From: Pleurodeles waltl
Taxonomy: Eukaryota; Chordata; Amphibia; Caudata; Salamandridae
Reading direction: 5' to 3'
Assembly (NCBI RefSeq): GCF_031143425.1
Contig: NC_090444.1
Coordinates: 59,081,533 to 59,145,532 of the forward strand
DNA length: 64,000 nt
A program made the translations under genes and the position numbers. The notes under the pieces were generated by a model. The model ran no database searches, had not been told where the DNA came from, and worked only from the letters and a program-made list of their open reading frames with translations. Positions 45,331 through 55,457 of the stretch are shown here, piece by piece; the first letter of the stretch is position 1, and each line of letters begins with the position of its first letter.

Positions 45331-46439
45331 GTTCACCTGCATGTCCTATTTGAATTGGATAATTGAGTTATGATTTTGAGAATTATGAATTACTGACTTT
45401 AAAATTATAAATCTATTTACGAGTGCCTTGGTCTTTGTAATAATTTTGTTGTATCTTTTCTGATACAGTATTGGAGGTAGGGGAGGATCCTCCTAGGCCG
45501 GGAGCACCGTACCTCTAATTGGTCACTTTCTTTTACTATTAAAGAGGGGAACGTTGGGAGCGCTTTCCTTCCCTTAATGTTTCTTCCCATTTAGTATATT
45601 ATATAGTTTTCCCCCACCCTTGGCAAAATTTGTGAATCTTGGATGTCCTGTGGTGATACCATCTCCCATGGCAACGGAAGCAAATTCTGCCCTGAGACTG
45701 AGCACAACACACTGTATTCACTTCTGCTTCAGACTACCAGATCATGAAGCCATTGTGCCTGTGGGTGATCGACATGTCATAGCGCACTCCATCGTGTTCC
45801 AAGTGCTAGAATTTGTACTAAAGTCTTTTTGGAGAGTTGCCTTGACAAACTGGATGTGAGATGAAATCTCCACAATGAGTGAAATTCAAAGTGGACTGGT
45901 CTTGCCAAAGGATTGTTTGAGGTACTATGTAACTTGAAATTCCTAGTCAATGGGAATACCCCCACATTCCATGAGTCATTATCTAAATGTTAGAGTTAGT
46001 GACATAACCACGTCCATATCCAAACCTTGGTTCAGTAGCAGTGGAACCAGGTGGAAGGGTTACAAGACTTTGAAACATATGCTCTCCAAGATTCTTAGAG
46101 ATCAGTTTTATTATTTAATGGACTTGAAAATGTGGCACGTGGAACCTTTCCTGTGAGCCTCCTGGTAAAGCTCAAGCTGAAAGTCCAGCACTTTCATGAC
46201 TTACTTGGAGAAACCAGACATTTTGTTCCCTTTACTGGTAGGCATTCACACCTCCCAGCAGGCTGCAAGGTGGCAGTTAGGGGCTAATTGTGAAGAGGCT
46301 ACTTGAAGCAGGAAAATGCCAATGTTCTAAATGTGTTTTTTGCAAAGTAATAATTTATAATCTGACTTGAACATCAGATTGAATTTTACATTCCTAATAA
46401 TTTGAGTCCTCGAACCATGGTTGTAGGTTTTCCCAAACT
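45331..46439. other. No recognisable gene
   Basis: Short open frames only (for example 45620-45859), with no family resemblance. Confidence 0.5.
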
Positions 46440-46860
46440 GATGGTATGTATTATACGGTGCTTTAATGTAACCCAGGGCTTTTCTATGGGGAAGCCAGCC
46501 TTGCTGCAGTGAAAATGACTTTGGAGGGTTTTTGTTCCCAGGACATGTAAAACTTAAATACAGATGTCATACTTCATAATATCATGCACTCTGCTCTATG
46601 TGCCTTTAGGCCTGTTAAAAGGGTGATTTTTGCCAGGTCGAAATGGCAGCTTTAAAACTGCCATGTTAGGATGGTGCAGGAGGCCCAAAGTCATGTTATA
46701 CATAATCACTTTAGTGATAACACAATAAATGCTGCAGTCCATTAGTGGCATTTAATTTACAGACCCTGGGTACACAAGATACCGCTTACTAGGGGCTTAC
46801 TGGTAATTTGTTGATATTGGACGGTAAAAGATGATGCACACGCCAACAAGACATTCTTAT
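46440..46860. mobile_element. Probable degraded LTR fragment
   Basis: The order GCTGCAGTCCATTAG, CAGACCCTGGGTACAC and TTACTAGGGGCTTACTGG parallels CTGCAGCCCATGGGG...CCCTGGGTACC...TACTAGGG at 58098-58160 in the LTR 55458-58433, and more distantly the GCTGCAGCCC region of LTR 1735-4375. No termini are clear. Confidence 0.4.
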
Positions 46861-47221
46861 ACACGAACAATACATTTTAATACACAAACAAAGTCACATC
46901 ACTGCAGTTACATTCCCCCATTGTGAACTCTCCATCAGCCCCACATAGGTACATGGTCAGGCAGGCTCTGAGACCCAGGCCTGAAGGTTAATGACTTACA
47001 GGTCACATGTGGGGTATTACTTAGCTGACAGCCAAATGCACAAACATGCAAACTTAGAGCAGATCCCACAGATAGGCAGCAACATGACAATGGTCTCCGG
47101 AGATTGCTCCCTATAAAGCATTTATGGCCAGACGGATGCATGCATTCAGAAAACACCATAAAGTATTAGATGCCACACATAGTTAGTCAATCAGGACATA
47201 GTGCACAGCATATGCAATAAG

Positions 47222-47497
47222 ACGCGCCCCTCGGGCCGGACACCTGGACACATATTTGCTGGGCCACATTGCGACCACCCCAGGTCAAGGCCAATCTGCT
47301 TTCCCTATTTAGAATTGAATCTAAGATTCTGTGGCGAATGTTTGCTTTTTATGACTTTATTGCACCCAGAGAAATGTATAAAACCCTCAATAATTCAATG
47401 TAGTATGAGAGACAGTCCTCAGACTGTATCCTGTTTTGCCAGACGCCTCGACTTTTTTTTTTTTTTTTTTTTAAGGTAAATTGTCATTCGAGCAACA
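47222..47497 (+). repeat. 5' LTR of the endogenous retrovirus (recognisable part)
   Basis: It shares CGGGCCGGACACCTGGACAC, TTTGCTTTTTATGACTTTAT, GCACCCAGAGAAATGTATAA and TTTTGCCAGACGCCTC with the 3' LTR. It ends AGCAACA. GTATAAAAC (about 47376) is a candidate TATA box. Relative to the 3' LTR it lacks the ~30 bp before CCTGTTTTGCC and has gained a ~23-T run at 47452-47472. Confidence 0.75.
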
Positions 47498-47500
47498 TTT

Positions 47501-47518
47501 TGGTGAGCCTGCCAGGAA
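47501..47518 (+). other. Retroviral primer binding site
   Basis: TGGTGAGCCTGCCAGGAA starts three bases after the LTR end and begins with the TGG complementary to a tRNA CCA end. The tRNA is not identified. Confidence 0.5.
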
Positions 47519-47789
47519 CTGATTGGTCCTTCGGACACGACTGCGACCAAAGGAAGGGGTCCTCGCCCAGATGGATTCACATTTGTGCAACAAAAAAGTG
47601 AGCACACACTGCAATTGATTGGAAGTTCTACTGAATCCATGGGGTGGAGGTCCGTCCTGAAGCTGCCGTCGCAAGGGTAAGAGACTACATCAGAGCCTTA
47701 AGTCCTAGCATTTGGCGTATGGCAAACTAGGAAAAAGCATATTCATGGAAGACACTTTCTTGATCGTCAGCTTTACAAAGGGTGATCCC

Positions 47790-48145
47790 TTGGACGGATG
47801 TGCATAACACAGCGGGTACGCTTAACCCCTGGGTGTAATACAAGGTTTTTAGGTTGCTGGCCACTTGGGCCACTGGACGTGACACTGATAGTACGCTTAA
47901 GGCTCTGGGAGTGACATAGGGCCAGCTCTCTGTTTTAAGAGGTGCCTTCGCTTGGACAGCTGGGCATGATGCAATCGGTAAGCATAGGCTCTGGGTGTGA
48001 TATAGGGCCCACATCTCGATTTTATTTGGCTATCCTGGTTCTTAAAACTGCTCACATTTGAAAGAAGTGAGGGGTGTGCTTTGCTTGGACCACTGAGTAT
48101 GACACAGATGGTACGCAGGATCCATGGGTGTGACATAGGGGGATT
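47790..48145 (+). repeat. Four degenerate tandem repeats in the retroviral leader
   Basis: The pattern TTGGAC..., then CAnGGTACGC or similar, then CTGGGTGTGAcATAGGG recurs at about 47790-47840, 47868-47922, 47952-48008 and 48085-48140. The first three spacings are near 80 bp and the last is longer (about 130 bp). Confidence 0.65.
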
Positions 48146-48961
48146 TCAGACGTTAGAGTACTAGAACAATTAGGATCCAGGGGATTAGGCATAGCTGTGT
48201 TTTGCCAAGAAGGGTCTATAGTCATTTAAGTAAGTCCTTTCTTTCTCCGCATAAATTGCTGCAATGTTTTCCCCTGAGCTGGTATCAGCAAGATTATCAG
48301 TCTCCCCTAGCCCCACTCAGGCCAGATCTTCCCTTGGTCACACGATAACATGTGCTAGGAGTGGGCAGGACTAAGGTAATGCAGGTGGGTCGTTCCCCTG
48401 ATTTTGGGCCTAGTCAGCATCTCCCGTGCCAATTGAAATGGTGTTGTTTTGAAATTATGATGCTGGTAGACCAACATGACTGTGTTTATCTTGAGTGACA
48501 TGATTGTGTTTATCTTGAATGTTGAATGTTGTGTTTTTATCAATGTTTAATGCATAATTGAATATATTATTGATTCATACAGATTGTTGTTTGATGCCAA
48601 AGTATTTGCTTGTTATATGTTTATTTTGATGCATCTGCGAATAACGTTGAGCTCATTAGATTTAGGAGTCCCCGTGTGTATATCCTCACCTACCAGATTA
48701 TAGATGGTAAATCCCTTGTGTATATATTTCCGACCACCAGAGTGATACAGTAATACCCTTCTACATATTTTCCTGTCACCCAAGTAAAATTTAGAAATCT
48801 ATAAAAACTGAAAAATTAGCAAATTAGAAAGGAAAACCCAATATAAATAGAAAGTTAGAACATGTGTAACTTAAAAATCCCCTAAAAAATCTGAACCGAG
48901 AAGAATAACTATACTCTAAAAAGACTACCCAAATTCCACCCTGGGATCTCCTTTAGAGCAC

Positions 48962-51270
48962 ATGCAGAGTAAGTTCCCCACGCAGGCTAAAAAGCTTAGC
49001 AAGCTCTGCCACGAGTTACACACGCACACAAAGGCACACACATTCCCCTGGCCAGAAGAGGGAACATTCAACACCAACACCATTGAGCACACAAGAACAC
49101 ATGCTCAAACAAAATACACAGAGCAAAAAAAGGACAAAAGGGAAGAATTGCTAGAATTGTGGGCCATCTTTGAGGAAGTACAGGCCAATAGCACTGACCC
49201 ACCGGCGGCAAGCAAGGCGTCTGCAACTCACCCTCCATATGCAGGTGCTTTCCCCGATGTCTGCTACTCCCGGGTTAGGATACACTAGCCCACCAGTTGA
49301 GGGAGCTCCAGAGGCTCCTACCTAACAGGAGGCTGTTAGGTCCAGGCATGGCGGACAAACAGACCCACTTGGCCGACACTCCCCGCACCACCCCAGTCCA
49401 GCACTAGAGTGCCCTGAAGCTCGACCACCCGTCCATCCTGGTCAGCAGGCCGAGCCTCAGCTTCACGGTGGGCACGCACCCTCGCTGGTTCTGTGGAATG
49501 GATCCGAGTGCAGGGAAGATTTATAGCCGTCTTAGATAGTGAGACAGCTAGCAAGAGTGAGGGAAGAGGTCCCAGACCTCCGAGATCTGGCAGTGAGGAG
49601 GGAGCCACAGAATATGCTCAGGTAGCCGAGGACACCATGGGGAGTGAGCATGAGAGCAGGTCCTGACTTAGAAGGACATCGCATAGCTCTGAGCGAAGCA
49701 GACGATCTAGATGGGAGTCAGAGGAAAGGTGTGAACTGAGGAGGGAGCGAGAGAGAGAGAGCACTCTGGAAGCCGCGAGACAGTAGAGTAGCACACCTTC
49801 CACCTGAGGAGCCCGGGAGTAGTAGGTATGGAGTCTCAGTCACAGAAAACTCCGAGATAGACTCAGAAGGGAAGTTTTTGACGGGGGTCGTGCCTCACCA
49901 GAGTGCTAGCGAAGGAGAGGGGCTGACCAGGAGATTAGGGACCAAGGCAGCCTGGTGTGGACCCAGCTTAGCCACAGGAAGACTAAGATGGCATCACTGC
50001 TTGCACACAGGGAAAACAACGACAAGGACATCCCCTGCTCCCCCTGAATGCACAAGACAGGTAAAATAACCCGAAGAGACATTGCAGCTCAGGAGGAAGG
50101 AAAATTATTCGCCCGTCCCTTTTGCCACCTGCTAGCCCACTGGACTGGGAGAAGCAATCAATATAATAGGCCCTGGTTGGAGGAGGGATCCTTTGAACGA
50201 GAAGACATAGCTATTACGGAAGACTGCATCTGGCACGGAAGGGGAGATCCCAAGTGGAACTTCCCTTACAAGCAGGAGTGTTTGGGAGATGGGAACGCTA
50301 TGTAGAGGGAAAACCAGTAGAGATGTCCAGAGCAAGAATAAGCCTGTTACTACAGGCATGTCAGGGACCATCTGTGTGCCATGGGCCCAGATAATTAAGG
50401 AGGGACTAAGAGCCAAGCCGCCACCGTTGATGAATGGGGCCGGGAAACGGATATCATGCTTTGAGAAGAACACCGCAGGGATCACTCTAGCGATAGGCGA
50501 TGTTAAGAGTCAGCCAAGCAGCATTATTGGTGAGCAGACCAACAAGGTGTTCACCCGCATCCCAATGTACATATTGACCAACTCAGAACACAACAAGCCT
50601 TATTTAATTCATACAGGCATCAGATATGGACAGCCCTGAGGGAAATATTCCCTGACTGCCCAGATGTAGGTGGGTTGATGGAAAAAATAATGAGACTTGT
50701 TGTGACCATATTAGACTTCCTAGATAGGATGATAGAACGGTGGGAACAGAAGACAGGACAGCCGTGGACAGATATAGGCCCTCAAGTAGTTTTCTTTTAT
50801 AACAACCTCAAGAAGGGGATGCCTGCTGAAATACAAAGCAGGTTGGACAGCATAGTAGGACTAGAAACTAAACCCTGGCAAGAAATACAAGCACATATAC
50901 TGCATTTCCTCAAGATGAAAGAAGAGAAGGACAAAGAGAAGCAAGATCAAGCCGAGAAGGACAACGCTAAGTTGATCCAACATAAGCTAAGGAAGACCAC
51001 CCTCAAGGGGCCACGTTGGCTGCAAGAGTGCGGATGACACCAGTCATGAAGGGAACTCCATTGCAGGACCCCCGAGGGTTCCAAAATGGCTACAGTGATG
51101 GAAATCATGGTGACTGGCAGCAGCCAAACCCCATACAATGCTACTGTTGCCGCAGAATGGGCCACATGGCCGACAAATGCCAACTAAGGGCACACCATGT
51201 GCAGACGTCAGTGACCCAAGGCCAGGCCCCGCAGAACTCCCATCCACAGAATCAGGCCCAGGAAACGTAA
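48962..51270 (+). pseudogene. Retroviral gag remnant
   Basis: Open segments in several frames follow the usual gag order. A matrix-like N-terminus (48962-49288) contains WPEEGTFN and KREELLELWAIFEEV. A Pro/Ser/Glu-rich, heavily broken linker follows to about 49950. Capsid-like helical sequence (about 50050-51037) contains RLVVTILDFLDRMIERWEQ. A Lys/Glu-rich segment precedes a CX2CX4HX4C zinc knuckle, CYCCRRMGHMADKC, near 51141-51182. The frame ends at 51270 with a Gln/His/Pro tail. Many stops and shifts show it is not translated as a whole. Gag normally builds the virus particle and packages RNA through the zinc knuckle. Confidence 0.65.
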
Positions 51271-51748
51271 CCTAACCTTATACTCAGCCGCATGGAAATG
51301 AGTCCACTGCCATACCACCGCAGCATGGGTCAGGAAGATGGATGGGTGCATGACATCAGCAGCCGCAGAACCAGGCCCAACATGGAACAGGGCCACAGCC
51401 GCGGCAGGGAGGTGTAGCCACTTGGGGAAGCAATGCTTTCGCACAGACACAGAATCCAAATGCGCAGTAGGCCTTTGCACCCCAGTACAAAGTATACATT
51501 TCAGGCACACCTTACAAATTCAAAGTAGTACAATTCAAAGGAAAAGGAAAACAAGAATAGCATTAGTGATTTCAAACTTTACCCGTACTTGGGGACATTC
51601 AGGTTTATTGAGTGGCTGTTGACTGGGTGTCCTTTCTAGAGTCTGCGATCTAGAGCTGCTGTGTGGCTGCTGATTGGGAATCCTCACCGAAGTTCATCAT
51701 TTCAGGTGCCCACCGGAGCCTATGCCCCACTCTGCTGCTGGTTCCCAT

Positions 51749-52034
51749 GCGCCCCTCAGGCCGGACATCTGGACACATACTCCACCCCAGGTCAAGTCCC
51801 ACCTGCTTTCCCTATCTAGAACTGTATCTAAGACTCCTCTGTGGTACATGTTTGCTTTTTATGACTTTATTGCACCCAGAGAAATGTATAAAACCTGCAT
51901 CAATTCAATGTACTATGAGTGCCAGTCCTCAGACCCTGGTTCTGTAACTGCTCTCCCATCGGTAATAATGTTTAATTAAAGTTACTGTTTCCTGTTTTGC
52001 CAGACGCCTCTCGTCTTTTCTCCTGCAAGCAACA
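51749..52034 (+). repeat. 3' LTR of the endogenous retrovirus (recognisable part)
   Basis: It matches the 5' LTR blocks in order and ends CAAGCAACA. It retains an AATTAAAGTTACTG segment, a possible poly(A) region, lacking in the 5' copy. Confidence 0.75.
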
Positions 52035-53164
52035 AAGTTAAATAAGTCAATCACTCAATTGTACACATTTTAGAGGTCAGAGCACATGCTCTGGGCATTG
52101 GACAGCAGCGCCCCAGTTTTCAAAGTCCATACACCAGCAATAAAATCTACCAAAAATTGGTTGGGTGACAATGCACAAAGGGTAATTTCTTACAGATAGG
52201 ATGGAGATGGAAGTTAAGGTTGGACAGAAAATTATGAGGTCTTCTCTCTCCTGTTGGCCAAAGACTAAACTAGAAAGCTAATTTGCAAAATGTGTTAATT
52301 CAAGTCCTAAACACGATGGGCTATTGAGAGTGCCTTTCCCTGAGCGGTACCATCCTGGTGAGGTAGTGAACGAACCATGATACAACAAAATTGATTTTGT
52401 TTTCTTTACTGTTGATCTGACCCTATGCAATAAATGATTAATTGAAGGGGAACATATGCAAAACCATAGGTTTTGATGCAATCATTTCCAAAAAGACATT
52501 TCCTGGGGAATTAGACTACAGTGAACTTGTTTTCTGATGATGAAAGTTTTCCCTCAGCTCCTGCTTTTTGCCTTGTAAATGGTTTCTGAAGGATTGGGAG
52601 AGTGCGTTTCTGAAAGTTATACTTTATAGTTGGGGCCAGATCAAGGGGTGTCACTGACCAATACAACTGAATCTGCCCAGCAAGAGAAAATAGGCTACAT
52701 ATAGTTTCCTGAAAAGTTGTATGAATCTATCTTTCTTGCTCATAAATGATTGGGGTTGTGAATTTGAATATGAAACCAAGTTACTTATTGTGTTTGTATC
52801 TTGTAGGAAGTACACATGAGAGCATCTGGGCCCCAACACCTCAAGGCAGCCCCTGTCCAGCCCGAGTATGTGCTATCCTGGCTATGGGTGCTGCCTGGCG
52901 TGTCGGTGTTCTTTCAGCTTCTAGAAACTGGAGCTTTTAACAGAAAGAGATTGAAACCAAAAAGAAGCAACCGATAATTGCATAAAATTGAATAAATGTT
53001 AGAAAGAAATTAAGACAAATGAATTAGGACTAACAGAGAGGTGTGAAGGAACAAGGTCTGCATGTATGGAGGGTGAAAGTATTGGATGGGCAGAAAAAGT
53101 TACAGGTAAAGGGAGGGGTTTAAGGTTAAGCGCACAAGCAGCACTGACAGGCTACGTTTGCAGT
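52035..53164. other. No recognisable gene
   Basis: AT-rich sequence without a supported exon or element end. Confidence 0.5.
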
Positions 53165-55457
53165 GTCCTTCAATCAATCAATCAATCAGGAAATTGTAAA
53201 GCGCACTACTCACCCATGAGGGTCTCAAGGCACTGAAGGAGGGGGAGGGAGGTGCTGCTACTGCTCGAACAGCCAGGTCTTGAGAAGTTTCCTGAAGGTA
53301 AGGAGCTCTTTGGTCTGGTGCAGGTGGGTGGGAAGAGTGTTCCAGGTTTTGGCGGCGAGGTGCGAAAATGATCTACCACCTGTTGTAGTTCTGCATACAA
53401 GTGGAACGGTTGAGAGGGCGAGGTCGGCGGAGCGGAGATGTCGGGTCGGGGTGTAGAAGGAGAGCCATCTGTTGAGGTATTCTGGTCCGGTGTTGTGCAG
53501 TGCTTTGTGAGCGTGGGAGAGGACTTTGAATGTGATTCTCTTGTTGACTGGGAGCCAGTGCAGGTTTCTCAGGTGGTCTGTGATGTGGCAGTGGCGGGGG
53601 ATGTCCAGGATGAAGCGTGCAGAGGTCTTATGGATGCCTTGCAGCCTCTTCTGGAGATTGGCTGTGGTTCCTGCATAGAGGGCATTGCCGTAGCCCAGTT
53701 TGCTGCTTACAAGGGCCTGGGTGACTGCTCTTCTGGTTTTGGTGGGTATCCATTTGTAGATCTTTCGGAGCATGCAGAGGGTGTTGAAGCAGGAGGAGGA
53801 GATGGCGTTGACTTGCTGGGTCATGGAAAATGAGGAGTCCAAGATGAATCCTAGGTTGCGTGCGTGGTCGGTGGGAGTTGGAGCGGCTCCGAGAGTGGCA
53901 GGCCACCAGGAGTCATCCCATGCGGAGGGGGTGGAGCCGAAGATGAGGACTTCTGTCTTGTCGGAATTGAGTTTGAGGCAGCTGCTCTTCATCCATTCGG
54001 CGATGGCCTTCATTCCTTCGTGGAGGTTGGTCTTGGCGGAGTCCTTGGTGAGGGAGAGGATCAACTGGGTGTTGTCAGCATATGAGATGATGTTGAGGTT
54101 GTGGGATCGGGCGATGTTAGCAAGCAGGGCCATGTAGACGTTGTAGAGGGTCAGGCTGAGGGATGAACCCTGGGGTGCGCCGCAGATTATTTTGGTGGCC
54201 TCCGAGCGGAATGGGAGGAGGTGGACTCTCTGGGTTCTGCCGGTGAGATAGGAGTAGACACAGTCCATGGCTGTGTTGCATATTCCTGCATTGCTGAGGC
54301 GTGAGCGTAGGGTGTGGTGGCAGACGGTGTTGAATGCAACTGAGAGGTCCTTGAGAATGAGGGCCGCGGTTTCGCCGTTGTCCAGTATGGTTCTGATGTC
54401 GTTGGTGGTGGCGATGAAGGCAGTTTTGGTACTGTGGTTGCTGCGGAATCCGGATTGGGAAGGGTCCAGGAAGCGGGTTAGTTGTCTGTTGACAGCCTTC
54501 TCAATGACTTTTGCCGGGAAGGGAAGCAGGGAGATAAGCCGGAAGTTCTTGAGGTCCTTTGGGACAGCCTTGGGTTTTTGAGGAGGGCGTTGATCTCGGT
54601 ATGTTTCCAGATCTCCAGGAAGGTAGCAGACTCGAAGGAGCTGTTGAGGATCTTCCGTAGTTGTGGGCACAATGACCGAGCTTGCTTTGTTGAGATGGAG
54701 AGCCGGAGTGGATGGTGTTCATGATTTCGATGGTGTTGTTGTCGTTGATGGGGGTCCAGGAGAGCAGGAGTTTGCTCGGAGGTGAGTCTGTGGTGTTGGT
54801 GGTTTCCGGGGGGGTCTGGGTGCTGAAGCTGTTGTGGATGTCTGCAATCTTGCTGTTGAAGTAGGAGGCTAGGGAGTCGCAGAGGTCTTGGGATAGCGGG
54901 ATGTCGCTGGCGTTAGAGCTGGGATTGGAGAGTTCCTTCACGACGTTGAAGAGCTCCGTGTGGCTGTGTGCGTTGTTGATTTGGTCTTTAAAGGCAGTTC
55001 TCTTGGCAGCTCAGATGAGTTGGTGGTGTATGCAAATGGCGTTTTTGAAGGCTGTGTGGTTGTACAAAGTCTGATCTTGGGGCCACTTTCTTTCGAGTCT
55101 TCAGCAGGTTTGATTAGATGTGTGGAGGTTGGCGGTAAACCAGAAGGCCTTTCTGTCGGTGCGTCTGTTGGAGGGTTTCTTGACTGGGGCGAGAGTATTG
55201 GCACAAGTGTCGACCCATTGCCTGAAGTTGCGGGCAGCTGCATCAGTGTCAGTGGTGTCGATGGGTTGGTTCCTGGAGAGGGTTGCAATAAGTTGGTCTT
55301 TTCAGTGACCTTGTTCCAACTGCGGTGGGGGATCCATTGTGGGTGGTGGTGTGTTGTGGGTTTCTTGAAGGAGAAGTGGATGCAGCGGTGATCTGTCCAG
55401 TGGAGTTCGGTAGTATGGCTGAAGGAGATGTGAGTGTGTAGGAGGCTGGCCTGGCTT

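Larger units (their letters stand above)
47222..52034 (+). mobile_element. Endogenous retrovirus remnant, gag only
   Basis: Two related LTR segments (47222-47497 and 51749-52034) bracket a leader with a primer site, a gag region and a short remainder. There is no trace of protease, polymerase or envelope between gag (ending about 51270) and the 3' LTR, so pol and env were lost by a large deletion. The 5' LTR differs in its upstream part (U3), so its left boundary may lie further left than given. The zinc-knuckle gag and separate leader indicate a retrovirus rather than the gypsy families nearby. Class is uncertain; a gamma/epsilon-like origin is a guess. Confidence 0.7.

Noticed and set aside
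53438..54137. Plus-strand open frames across the LINE 2 RT region
   Set aside because: They are antisense shadows of the minus-strand reverse transcriptase.
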